64,000 bases of DNA from Oscillospiraceae bacterium (lineage in GTDB: Bacteria > Bacillota > Clostridia > Oscillospirales > Oscillospiraceae): assembly GCA_022846075.1 (NCBI GenBank), contig AP025582.1, positions 1,426,001-1,490,000 on the forward strand. Direction: 5' to 3'. This document shows, in pieces, positions 1 through 7,765 of the stretch. Both the position numbers and the translations under genes were made by a program. The first letter of the stretch is position 1, and every line of letters begins with the position of its first letter. A model generated the notes under the pieces. That model had not been told where the DNA came from. It searched no databases and saw nothing but the letters and a program-made list of their open reading frames with translations.

Positions 1-498
1 CAGTTCTCCACCTATGCCGTGCCCAAGATCGCCGGTGAGATTCGCCGCTTCCTCCGGGACGACGGCACCGTAAAGGTGAGCCGGGGCCTGCGGGAGCGGG
101 GGGGCAGCATCCGGCAGGCCAGGGACAGGCTGCAAAACGATTTGGGGCGGGAGCCCACCCTCTCCGAGCTGGCGGAGGAGACGGGGCTGGAGGCGGAGGA
201 GATCGCCGCCGCCGAGACCGCCAACGCCCCCGTGGCCTCCCTTCAGATGGACCTGGGGGAGGGCCTTACCCTGGAACAGCTGGTAGGGGACGAGGGGATG
301 GAAGAGGGCGTCCTGGAAAAGCTGGCCCTCCGGGAGGCGGTGAAGAGCCTGCCCGACCGTGAGGGCCAGGTGGTGGCCCTGCGGTATTTCCGGGGCCTTA
401 CCCAGGACAAGACCGCCCGCATCCTGGGTGTGAGCCAGGTCCAGGTCTCCCGGATCGAACGCAAAGCCATGGCGAGACTGCGGGAGCTGCTGGAATGA
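1..498 (+). CDS. sigF: Sporulation RNA polymerase sigma factor SigF, 5'-truncated by the window edge
   Basis: The last 165 residues of a sigma-70 family sporulation factor; the frame is open from base 1, so the true start lies outside the window. Visible are the end of region 2.4 (FSTYAVPKIAGEIRRF), a region 3 of about 60 residues, and a region 4 helix-turn-helix (GVSQVQVSRIERKAMARL). The stretch RDDGTVKVSR just after region 2.4 matches sigma F better than sigma G of Bacillus, from family knowledge. Sigma F directs forespore transcription early in sporulation and is normally held by SpoIIAB; spoIIAA-spoIIAB would be expected just left of the window. A strong terminator begins on the stop codon, so this is the last gene of its operon. 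Confidence 0.87.
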   Translation, partial: QFSTYAVPKIAGEIRRFLRDDGTVKVSRGLRERGGSIRQARDRLQNDLGREPTLSELAEETGLEAEEIAAAETANAPVASLQMDLGEGLTLEQLVGDEGMEEGVLEKLALREAVKSLPDREGQVVALRYFRGLTQDKTARILGVSQVQVSRIERKAMARLRELLE

Positions 499-535
499 AA
501 CTGGGCTGTCAGCTTAAGCTGACAGCCCAGTTTTT
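498..535 (+). terminator. Rho-independent terminator of sigF
   Basis: Perfect 18-bp inverted repeat (498-515 with 516-533) followed by a T-run. The first base of the stem is the last base of the sigF stop codon. The A-rich 5' side makes it potentially bidirectional, also ending the convergent hydrolase gene. Confidence 0.9.
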
Positions 536-551
536 CCCTTAGGGGCCTTCG

Positions 552-1247
552 TTAAAATTGTTCCAGCGTCCACCGCTCCAAAAAGGCCAGCTGTTCCGGG
601 GTGTGGAACCAGTGTTCGCCCTGTTCCATGACGGTGAGACGGCAGGAGAAGCGGCGGGCGAAATCCTCCACCGCTGCCCGGTCCGTCAGGTGGTCCTGTC
701 CGGCGTAGAGGATGCTGGTGGGGAAGGGCCAGTGGACGACGGGGTGTTCCCAGGCGTAGGTCAGGTAGTCCCAGGACAAGGTCTGACCGAAATCGGTGGG
801 GATGGTCCCCTCGGCCTTGAGGCGCTCCTCCGTGACGCCCGCCCAGCCCATCATGGTTTGAATGAGCTTGGTCATGTCCAGAATAGGGGAGACAAAGAGG
901 CAGCGTTCCAGGTTCCTGTCCTGCATGGCCAGCATGCTGAACCAGGCGCCGATGCTGTTGGCGTAGAGAGAGGCCGCGGCCCAATTCGCGCCGACGTGAT
1001 CCATCACCCGCCGCAGCTCGGGGACCGCGTGCCAGGGGTCAAAAGAATCCGTCTCCTCTGCCCGCTCCCCGTGGCCGGGCAGGTCGACGCTCAACACCTG
1101 CCAGCCCCGGGGGCAGGCGGCGCCGCTGAAGGAGGCGGCCTCCTCCTTGCTGCCGCCCTGGCCGTGTACATAGAGAAAGACCCGCTCTGCGGGCGGCCCC
1201 CACAGAAGAGCCGGGACGCCGCCCAGGGTGATATGTTCCCGCCGCAT
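552..1247 (-). CDS. Alpha/beta-fold hydrolase
   Basis: A 231-residue single-domain alpha/beta hydrolase, probably a cytoplasmic esterase or peptidase-like enzyme (no signal peptide). In order: the oxyanion-hole motif HGQGG near residue 28, a nucleophile-elbow ANSIGA near residue 96 carrying the serine, an acid in AGQDH near residue 183 and the catalytic histidine in GEHW near residue 212. The elbow begins with Ala-Asn instead of the classical Gly-x. The ATG is preceded by AGGAGG at good spacing. It is monocistronic, convergent with sigF and divergent from the GT2 gene. Substrate cannot be told from sequence. Confidence 0.85.
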   Translation of the reverse strand: MRREHITLGGVPALLWGPPAERVFLYVHGQGGSKEEAASFSGAACPRGWQVLSVDLPGHGERAEETDSFDPWHAVPELRRVMDHVGANWAAASLYANSIGAWFSMLAMQDRNLERCLFVSPILDMTKLIQTMMGWAGVTEERLKAEGTIPTDFGQTLSWDYLTYAWEHPVVHWPFPTSILYAGQDHLTDRAAVEDFARRFSCRLTVMEQGEHWFHTPEQLAFLERWTLEQF

Positions 1248-1341
1248 AATGTTTCCTCCTGAGAAAGAATTGTTTTCATTTTACCATGGTTTTGAAAAAA
1301 AGACCAGGGGAGAGGGCGGCGTTTCTCAAGTGAAAGGCGGT

Positions 1342-1369
1342 GAAAAGGGAACCGGCAGGTTCCCTTTTT
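1342..1369. terminator. Hairpin with T-run in the hydrolase/GT2 divergent region
   Basis: Twelve-base arms (GAAAAGGGAACC with GGTTCCCTTTTT, four-base loop) form a terminator-like hairpin. It lies between two divergent genes and immediately upstream of the GT2 -10 box, so there is no obvious transcript for it to end on the plus strand; it could insulate or regulate the GT2 promoter. Confidence 0.5.
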
Positions 1370-1382
1370 CGTCCAAGAAGTG

Positions 1383-1388
1383 TATAAT
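1383..1388 (+). promoter_or_regulatory. Probable -10 box of the GT2 operon
   Basis: A perfect TATAAT hexamer 34 bases before the GTG start at 1422. The -35 hexamer would fall at the edge of the preceding hairpin and is not a good match, so strength is uncertain. Confidence 0.5.
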
Positions 1389-1421
1389 AAAACCAATACA
1401 CCAAAGAGGGAGTTGTACCCT

Positions 1422-2372
1422 GTGAAGGATATCTTATACATCGTGGTCCCCTGCTACAATGAGGAGGAGGTTTTGCCCGAGACCTCCCGCAGGCTCAAGG
1501 AGAAGCTAGACAGCCTCATGGCCGCTGGGACGATCTCGGAGAAGAGCCGTATCCTCTTCGTCAACGACGGCTCCAAGGATAAGACCTGGCCGCTTATCGA
1601 GGGCCTTCACGCCCAGGACCCGGTGTTTTCCGGGGTGGACCTGTCCCGGAACCGGGGGCACCAAAACGCCCTGCTGGCGGGGCTGATGACGGCCAAGGAC
1701 AAGTGCGACATGGCCATCTCCATGGACGCCGACCTCCAGGACGACGTGGACGCGGTGGATGCCATGGTAGACAAGTACTATGCCGGCTGCGACATCGTCT
1801 ACGGCGTGCGCTCGTCCCGGAAGAAGGACACCTTTTTCAAGCGGTTCACCGCCGAGGGGTTTTACCGGGTGATGAACTTTTTGGGGGCGGAGACCGTATT
1901 CAACCACGCCGACTACCGGCTGATGTCCAAGCGGGCGCTGGAAGGGCTGGCGGAGTTCAAGGAGGTGAACCTCTTCCTCCGGGGCATCGTGCCCATGATC
2001 GGTTACACCGCCGGGACGGTGGAGTATGAGCGGGGGGAGCGGTTCGCCGGGGAGAGTAAGTATCCGCTGAAGAAGATGCTCTCCTTCGCCATGGAGGGCA
2101 TCACCAGCCTGTCCACCAAGCCCATCCGGTTCATCACAGGGCTGGGCTTCCTTATTTTCCTGATCTCCATCATCATGCTCATCACCTTCGTTGTCAAGTG
2201 GGCTCTGGGCATGACGGTGGCGGGCTGGGCCAGCGTCATCTGCTCGGTGTGGGCCATCGGGGGGCTCATTCTGCTGTCCCTGGGGGTCATCGGGGAGTAC
2301 ATCGGGAAAATCTACCTGGAGACCAAGGCCCGGCCCCGGTTCCTCATCCGGGAGGTGCTGGACGATGAGTAA
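1422..2372 (+). CDS. GT2 family glycosyltransferase, polyprenyl-phosphate sugar transferase type
   Basis: A 316-residue inverting GT-A glycosyltransferase of the DPM1/GtrB type, which moves a nucleotide-sugar residue onto a polyprenyl phosphate at the inner membrane face. Visible: VPCYNEEEVL near the N-terminus, VNDGSKDKT, the metal-binding SMDADLQDD, and two C-terminal membrane helices (about residues 232-258 and 270-292) as in GtrB. The GTG at 1422 is chosen because AGAGGGAG lies 9 bases upstream and an earlier in-frame GTG at 1380 would overlap the -10 box. It overlaps gtrA by 8 bases; the pair is the usual flippase plus transferase set for decorating cell-wall polymers. Confidence 0.9.
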   Translation: MKDILYIVVPCYNEEEVLPETSRRLKEKLDSLMAAGTISEKSRILFVNDGSKDKTWPLIEGLHAQDPVFSGVDLSRNRGHQNALLAGLMTAKDKCDMAISMDADLQDDVDAVDAMVDKYYAGCDIVYGVRSSRKKDTFFKRFTAEGFYRVMNFLGAETVFNHADYRLMSKRALEGLAEFKEVNLFLRGIVPMIGYTAGTVEYERGERFAGESKYPLKKMLSFAMEGITSLSTKPIRFITGLGFLIFLISIIMLITFVVKWALGMTVAGWASVICSVWAIGGLILLSLGVIGEYIGKIYLETKARPRFLIREVLDDE

Positions 2373-2769
2373 GCTCATCGACGCCTCCGTCCCAAAGTTC
2401 CTATTGGTGGGGGTGGGGAACACCCTTCTCTCCATGGTGCTCATGTTTGCCCTGGAGGACTTGGGCTACTGGCCCTCCACCGCCATCGCCTACGTGGCCG
2501 GGGCGGTGATGAGCTTTTTCCTCAACCGGCGGTTCACCTTCAAGAGCGAGGAGGCCTTCGGCCGGTCGGCGGTGAAGTTTGCCCTCAATGTGGCGGTGTG
2601 CTACGTCCTGGCCTACGGCATCGCCCAGCCTTTGGGCGGGCTGATTCTGGGCTTTACGCCCCTGGACGCGGTTTGGCGGGAACGGCTCACCAAGCTGGGG
2701 GGCATGGGCCTGTACACCATTTTGAACTATTTCGGCCAGCGGTTTTTTGCCTTCAAGAAAGGGAAGTAG
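2365..2769 (+). CDS. GtrA family membrane protein
   Basis: A 134-residue protein with four predicted membrane helices and the GtrA-family arginine/phenylalanine-rich segment FFLNRRFTFKS near residue 50 and RFFAFKK at the C-terminus. GtrA proteins are proposed to flip polyprenyl-phosphate sugars made by the partner transferase. Start ATG lies inside the end of the GT2 gene (8-base overlap), indicating translational coupling. The sugar is unknown. Confidence 0.88.
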   Translation: MSKLIDASVPKFLLVGVGNTLLSMVLMFALEDLGYWPSTAIAYVAGAVMSFFLNRRFTFKSEEAFGRSAVKFALNVAVCYVLAYGIAQPLGGLILGFTPLDAVWRERLTKLGGMGLYTILNYFGQRFFAFKKGK

Positions 2770-2814
2770 GGGCGGGCTGCGTCCGTCCATCCACCTGCGG
2801 AAAAGGAGGGCTCC

Positions 2815-5403
2815 ATGAAAAAACGGGTTTTGGCGTATGTCCTGGTTCTGGCCCTGTGCGCGGGGCTGTGTCCCGCGCTGGCGGCGGAGGGGGAAGAGGT
2901 GTTTCAGCCTGGCGAACTTTGGTGGTACGCGGGATTGGACACGCTGAAGATCTCCGACGACCAGGGGGCCAGTTATGCCGAGCTTCCCGGGGTGCAGGAT
3001 TACTGCTGGCGCACCGGGCTGGCCCTCAACGATCTGGTCATGGTGACGCCGCTCTCCGGCGGCGGGGTCCGGGTGGAGGCACAGGGCCAGTGGTACGACG
3101 CCGGGGAGGACCGGCTGAAGGCCGGGGACGCGTTTCGGCGGGATTACTCCGCGGACGAGGTGGCTCGGGCCCTGGCCGGGGCCGTCCCCACCCCCATGCG
3201 GGTCCTGGCCGCCGACTCCGGCGGTGTGGCCCTGGGCGTCAGGGAGGTCAGAGACACCCCGGACTTCGATTTGGCGGCGGAGGCCTCCAGCGGGCAGTAT
3301 TTTCCCCCACCCGCTCAGAGCAGGGACCAGCTGCTTCGGACTGCCGACGGCGTCACTTGGGACATCGTGGATCTGCCGGAGCTGACCGGCATTGTTGACG
3401 GCTGGTATGACGGCTCCGCGTTCCATGTGATGGGCTATGAGACCGGATTTCGTTCCGCCGACGGCCTGAGCTGGACGGAAGAGCCCCTGGTCTACCGCCC
3501 CAGCACCCCGCTGGCCGCCGACCTGGGGCCTTATCACTTTGAGCTGGTGCGGAGCGAGAGCCCGGACGCGTTCGGCTATGAGGTATACATCATGGACAAG
3601 GTCTCCGGGGACACCGGCGCCCTGCTGCCCCATATGGGGCAGGGCATCCAGGACAAAGGCATGGAGGCAGGAGCCATCCAGGCCTGGTACGGCCCGGACG
3701 ACACGGTGTTTCTGGCGGTCTATGACCGTTACCGGATGGGACAGCTCGTGGTATGCATCAACTATCCCGTCTCTTCTCTGGACTGGGTGCTGGCAAATCA
3801 GAGCGTCCGGTTTCGGACGGTGGAGGTGCAGGCAGACAATGGTACGATCCGCCTGGGGACGGGCGGCAGCTGGTATTTGCCGCATGGACTGCTGAGGGAC
3901 GACGGCTCCGGCTGGAAACGGGTGGCGGACGTGCCCTGGAGGGTCAATATCGAGGTGCTGCCATACAATGGCAAGACCTTTATGGTCTACGACAAAACGG
4001 AAGGGGAGCAGCACCTCTACGTCTCCGTTGACGGCTTGTCCTGGACGGTGGTGGACACGCTGCGGCCCCGGGATATCAGAGCCATACAATACGATTACGT
4101 CGACTATGCCTTCGCCTGGACGGGAACAGAGTACATTGCCTGCCGGGAGGCGGCGGAGAGCCCGCACGGCATGATGGGCTCCAGCGGCGGCTGGTGGTAC
4201 GAGGGGAACACCTCGGTCTATTTTTTGAACGAACAATTTCAGCTTACCGGATCCCATGATTTTGGCTGTTTGGTACAGGCGGTTGGTTTCTATGACGGGG
4301 CCTACTATGCCCAGGTGGCCAACTCGGACGGGGGCCGGTACGGCTGGACCAGCTACAATGAGGACGGCAGCGAGTTTGAGCCAAAGGCTTTTAATCAATC
4401 CCTGGGCTCCACACTCTACCGCTCCGCCGACGGGGAGAGCTGGGAGGCCCTGCCGGATATCTATATGGATCTTGAACAGATCATGGTGGCTACCAACGTG
4501 CCCCTTCCTCCCTCCGCCGTTCCCACTGGGGACCCGGCAAAGCCCCTGCGCGGAGTGGCCCAGCTGGACGGCTGGCGCTTTGTGCTGGCGGAGGGCACGA
4601 GGTGGGATTACGACGAGGCGACAGAGGAGAGCACCTCTTATTTCGGTACTTGGGTCTATCTTTTGAAGGACAGGGCTATGGACTGGGTGGAGCTGCCCGA
4701 CCTGCGCCATGCCATTCTGGCCAGCTATATCATGCCGGGGGAATTGACCGCCCGGTATGACCCAGACGGCGCGGTGCGGGTGACGGTCACCGACCTCTAC
4801 ACGCCCTCGATGGAGTGTTCCGTCGCCTATGACCCGGCCTCCCTGGACTGGGTGAAGGAGCATATGGGGCAGCTGGGTTATCGGGCCGGTGAACGGGAGG
4901 AGCAAAACAAGCCCGGGGTGGCCGACATTATGCTTCTGGAGCTGCCCAACGGGGAGCGGGAGCTGCTCTACCGGACTCCGGCCAACGATGGACAGTATAT
5001 GTGGTACGACAGCGTGCCCTGGAGCAATTCCATCACCCTGCTGCCCTTCAGTGGTAAGGATTTTATGGTGCTGGACCAGGTGGACGGGAAGGTATACACC
5101 TCCGCCGATGGTGTGGCCTGGACGGCGGTGGAACAGGACTGGACCGGCGGAACAGAGTACGCCTTCGCCTGGACAGGGACGAGGTATCTGGCGTGTACCG
5201 GCGGCGATGAAGTGCTGTTCCTGGACGAGGGCTTTCACGAGACCGGCGCCTACCGCTTCGCCGCGCCAGTGACCGCCGTGGGCGCGCTGGATGGGACCTT
5301 ATACGCGCAGGCGGGGGAGACGCTTTACCGCTCCGCCGACGGGGAGACCTGGGAGCCTATCGACGTGCTCCAGGTCCGGGACGCTTTGGTGAGGACGAGA
5401 TGA
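2815..5403 (+). CDS. Secreted Asp-box (BNR-like) repeat protein
   Basis: An 862-residue exported protein of unknown function. A signal peptide is clear (KK start, hydrophobic core to about residue 22, cleavage near ALAAEG). At least six Asp-box-like motifs are spread along it: TADGVTW, SADGLSW, SVDGLSW, SADGESW, SADGVAW and SADGETW. Such motifs sit in beta-hairpins of beta-propeller proteins such as sialidases. There is a long internal duplication: the segment around residues 375-470 (PWRVNIEVLPYNGKTFMVYD ... YAFAWTGTEYIAC) is repeated around 735-800. No anchor, LPxTG or choline domain is seen and no sialidase arginine triad was recognised, so a catalytic role is not claimed. AAGGAGG precedes the ATG. 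It shares 4 bases with the next gene. Confidence 0.8.
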   Translation: MKKRVLAYVLVLALCAGLCPALAAEGEEVFQPGELWWYAGLDTLKISDDQGASYAELPGVQDYCWRTGLALNDLVMVTPLSGGGVRVEAQGQWYDAGEDRLKAGDAFRRDYSADEVARALAGAVPTPMRVLAADSGGVALGVREVRDTPDFDLAAEASSGQYFPPPAQSRDQLLRTADGVTWDIVDLPELTGIVDGWYDGSAFHVMGYETGFRSADGLSWTEEPLVYRPSTPLAADLGPYHFELVRSESPDAFGYEVYIMDKVSGDTGALLPHMGQGIQDKGMEAGAIQAWYGPDDTVFLAVYDRYRMGQLVVCINYPVSSLDWVLANQSVRFRTVEVQADNGTIRLGTGGSWYLPHGLLRDDGSGWKRVADVPWRVNIEVLPYNGKTFMVYDKTEGEQHLYVSVDGLSWTVVDTLRPRDIRAIQYDYVDYAFAWTGTEYIACREAAESPHGMMGSSGGWWYEGNTSVYFLNEQFQLTGSHDFGCLVQAVGFYDGAYYAQVANSDGGRYGWTSYNEDGSEFEPKAFNQSLGSTLYRSADGESWEALPDIYMDLEQIMVATNVPLPPSAVPTGDPAKPLRGVAQLDGWRFVLAEGTRWDYDEATEESTSYFGTWVYLLKDRAMDWVELPDLRHAILASYIMPGELTARYDPDGAVRVTVTDLYTPSMECSVAYDPASLDWVKEHMGQLGYRAGEREEQNKPGVADIMLLELPNGERELLYRTPANDGQYMWYDSVPWSNSITLLPFSGKDFMVLDQVDGKVYTSADGVAWTAVEQDWTGGTEYAFAWTGTRYLACTGGDEVLFLDEGFHETGAYRFAAPVTAVGALDGTLYAQAGETLYRSADGETWEPIDVLQVRDALVRTR

Positions 5404-6290
5404 TGGAATATATCCCCGCCAAGCACATCCTCATCCGCAACAAATCCACCGAATGGTTCGGCACCGACCACACGGTGAACCTGTACCGGGGCTGCTGTCA
5501 CGGCTGTATCTACTGTGACTCCAGAAGCGAGTGCTACCAAAACGACGATTTCGACATCGTGAAGGCCAAGGAAAACGCCCTGGAGCTTCTGCGGGACGAG
5601 CTGCGGCGAAAGGTGCGGCCCGCCTTCATCGGTATGGGCTCCATGTCCGATCCCTACAATCCCTTCGAGGGGGAGCTGGAGCTGACGAGAAAGGCCCTCA
5701 TGCTCATTTACGCCTACGGCTGCGGGGTAGCCGTGTGCACCAAGTCCGACCTCATTCTCCGGGACGCAGACCTATATGCGGATATCCAGACCCAGGCGCC
5801 GGTGGTGTGCAAGCTCACCATCACCACCACCGACGCCGCCCTGGCGGGCAAGGTGGAGCCCCATGTCTCCACTCCAGCCCGGCGGCTGCGGGCGGTGGAG
5901 GGCCTGTCCCAAAAGGGGGTCTTTACAGGGGTGGTGCTGATGCCGGTGCTGCCCTTCCTGGAAGACAGCGTGGAAAATGTGCTGGCCGTGGTGGACGCCG
6001 CCGCCGATGCCGGGGCCAGGTTTGTCTATCCCGCCTTCGGCATGACCATGCGGGACCGGCAGAGGACCCATTACTACGAACAGCTTGACCAAAAATTTCC
6101 TGGCGTGCGGCAGAAATATGAAAAGCAGTACGGGGAGCGGTACTCCTGCCCCAGCCCCAGGGCCAAGGCGTTGTGGGCGGCGTTTTCCCAGCGCTGCCGG
6201 GAGCGGGGGCTCCTCTATGAGATGCGGCATATTGTCTCAGCGGCCAAACGGCCCTATGAGGACAGCCAGCTGACCTTTTTTGATATGTAA
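5400..6290 (+). CDS. Radical SAM protein of the SPL (spore photoproduct lyase-like) type
   Basis: A 296-residue radical S-adenosylmethionine protein. The [4Fe-4S] motif CX3CX2C is at Cys32, Cys36 and Cys39 within YRGCCHGCIYC, followed by the GSMSDPYNPFE segment typical of the SPL/Rv2578c radical SAM group. Its reaction is not known; it lacks enough length to be called a spore photoproduct lyase with confidence, although it is in the same superfamily. The start ATG (or the adjacent ATG at 5403) overlaps the stop of the Asp-box gene as ATGATG, so the two are translationally coupled. A terminator follows at once, closing the operon that began at 1422. Confidence 0.85.
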   Translation: MMEYIPAKHILIRNKSTEWFGTDHTVNLYRGCCHGCIYCDSRSECYQNDDFDIVKAKENALELLRDELRRKVRPAFIGMGSMSDPYNPFEGELELTRKALMLIYAYGCGVAVCTKSDLILRDADLYADIQTQAPVVCKLTITTTDAALAGKVEPHVSTPARRLRAVEGLSQKGVFTGVVLMPVLPFLEDSVENVLAVVDAAADAGARFVYPAFGMTMRDRQRTHYYEQLDQKFPGVRQKYEKQYGERYSCPSPRAKALWAAFSQRCRERGLLYEMRHIVSAAKRPYEDSQLTFFDM

Positions 6291-6322
6291 GCGGGGATGG
6301 CGGATGCCATCTCCGCTTTTTT
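6291..6322 (+). terminator. Terminator after the radical SAM gene
   Basis: GC-rich 11-bp stem with one G-T pair (6291-6301 with 6306-6316), four-base loop and six T residues, starting on the base after the stop codon. Confidence 0.9.
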
Positions 6323-7110
6323 CAGCCCAGGACCTCGATCTCCCCGGCGCATACCAGGTAGAACCGGCGCTGGAGCTCGTTCCAGAGGATGAGGACGGTG
6401 CCGATGGAACCCACCACCGTCACGTTCTGAAGGATGAGGCCGCCCACCGTGAAAGTGGTCAGGCGGCTCAGGTTCCGGGCGGAAAGCTCGCTGAGGAGCC
6501 CGGAGGCGCAGCCAGCGGGATCGCCGCCGTGAGCGGTGCTGGAACAGGTGCCGCTCTCGGGTGTCAGGGCCCGCAGGATGGCTCTCTGGGCCCGGCGGCC
6601 GTTGACCTCGTTATCCTCCTCGCTCCCTTGGTCCAGGAGTTGGAAGGCCGCGGCCTTCAGGGCGCAGACGTTGATCTGGTCCGCCGACTGCAGGATAACG
6701 CTCCGGGAACCGGCGGCGGAGAAGGCCGGGCCCTCCACCTCCAGCAAGTCGTTGCTGCAAGGGGAGAAGCGCAGGAAGGTGCCCGAGGCGGAGACGATGT
6801 TGTCGGAGGGGCCGTCGGGCTGGACCGGCGCCGCCGCAGTGTCACTGAGGCTGCCGCCCACGGAGGCGGAACCGGTGAGGAAGAGGAAGCTGTCAAAGTC
6901 CACCAGCTCGTTGAGGGCCGGGTCACACAGGAGTTGGAGGGCGCTGACCATGGAGCTCTTACAGCAGCGGTCCCCGGGACACGGGGCGGGGACGGGAGGG
7001 CGGCAGGGGAAGGGGGGCGGCGTGGGAATGGGGCAGGAGGGGGCCAGGGAGGCGCAGAACTCCTCCGCGGAGATGGGGCTCTGCCCATCAAAACAATTCA
7101 TGCGGGACAT
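6322..7110 (-). CDS. Unrecognised protein with a Cys/Pro-rich N-terminal segment
   Basis: A 262-residue protein I do not recognise. The first 50 residues are rich in proline and cysteine (PTPPPFPCRPPVPAPCPG then CC), suggesting a disordered or cross-linked segment; the rest is a mixed alpha/beta sequence with a hydrophobic stretch near residues 220-245 (GLILQNVTVVGSIGTVLIL). No signal peptide. The ATG at 7110 is preferred over the GTG at 7119 because GGAG lies 8 bases before it. A spore-coat role would be compatible with the Cys/Pro content in a spore former, but this is only a guess. It is divergent from the 7317 gene and convergent with the radical SAM gene. Confidence 0.6.
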   Translation of the reverse strand: MSRMNCFDGQSPISAEEFCASLAPSCPIPTPPPFPCRPPVPAPCPGDRCCKSSMVSALQLLCDPALNELVDFDSFLFLTGSASVGGSLSDTAAAPVQPDGPSDNIVSASGTFLRFSPCSNDLLEVEGPAFSAAGSRSVILQSADQINVCALKAAAFQLLDQGSEEDNEVNGRRAQRAILRALTPESGTCSSTAHGGDPAGCASGLLSELSARNLSRLTTFTVGGLILQNVTVVGSIGTVLILWNELQRRFYLVCAGEIEVLG

Positions 7111-7247
7111 ATGATCCACTCCAATGTTGGATTTGGCGCGGGGGTGTGAGGCCCGCGCAGTCCATTGTATGGCCCATCTGGCCGGCTGGTGAAAGCTGTC
7201 CTGTCAAGGCGAATTATGAATTGTTCTTTAATTTCCGCCTATTTACC

Positions 7248-7276
7248 TTGCGCCGGAGGGCAAAAGAGGTTAGAAT
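7248..7276 (+). promoter_or_regulatory. Sigma-A promoter of the 7317 gene
   Basis: TTGCGC (7248-7253) and TAGAAT (7271-7276) are separated by exactly 17 bases, 41 bases before the ATG. The position rules out in-frame starts upstream, including an ATG overlapping the -10 box. Confidence 0.7.
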
Positions 7277-7316
7277 GAATACAGAAATCCAAATCGAAAA
7301 CAGGAGGGAATACCCT

Positions 7317-7712
7317 ATGGCTTTTTTTGACACCTTTAAGGACAAGGCGATGGACCTGGCCCAGACGGGCGTGGCGAAATCCAAGCAGCTGGCAGAGATC
7401 GCCAAGCTGAACCTGGCCAACGCCGGAGAAGAGGACAATATCAAAAAGGCATATATCGAGCTGGGCAAGCTTTATTACGCCGAGCGCGGCATGGCCCCCG
7501 AGGCTGCCTACGCCGCACTGTGCGAGAAGGTCACCGCCGCCAAGGTGAATATCGAGGAGAACAAGGCGCGGATCGATGAGCTCAAGACCGAGGACGGCAT
7601 CCTGGAGGATGATCCGGTCATCATGGAGGTCCACCCCGAGGAGCCTGTGACGCCTCCTGCGCCCCCCGCCGGGGATGACAACGTGCCCCCCGAGGAGCCG
7701 CCCCAGTTCTAA
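7317..7712 (+). CDS. Small helical protein with acidic Pro-rich tail, unrecognised family
   Basis: A 131-residue soluble protein. Residues 1-90 are strongly helical and Lys/Ala/Glu-rich (MAFFDTFKDKAMDLAQTG ... NIEENKARIDELK), compatible with a coiled coil; residues 95-131 are acidic and proline-rich, likely disordered. No catalytic motif. The ATG at 7317 follows AGGAGGG by 8 bases. It has its own promoter and a strong terminator, so it is monocistronic. Function unknown. Confidence 0.75.
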   Translation: MAFFDTFKDKAMDLAQTGVAKSKQLAEIAKLNLANAGEEDNIKKAYIELGKLYYAERGMAPEAAYAALCEKVTAAKVNIEENKARIDELKTEDGILEDDPVIMEVHPEEPVTPPAPPAGDDNVPPEEPPQF

Positions 7713-7721
7713 GAGAACACA

Positions 7722-7755
7722 AAAAGCCCCCACACAGCCGTGTGGGGGCTTTTTT
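7722..7755. terminator. Bidirectional terminator between convergent genes
   Basis: Fourteen-base arms around CCCCCACAC/GTGTGGGGG with A-run on one side and T-run on the other. It serves the 7317 gene and, on the minus strand, the GGDEF/EAL gene ending at 7766. Confidence 0.9.
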
Positions 7756-7765
7756 GATGTCTGAT

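Noticed and set aside
1380-1421. Upstream GTG start for the GT2 gene
   Set aside because: It overlaps the TATAAT box and has no ribosome site, while GTG 1422 has both good spacing and family agreement.
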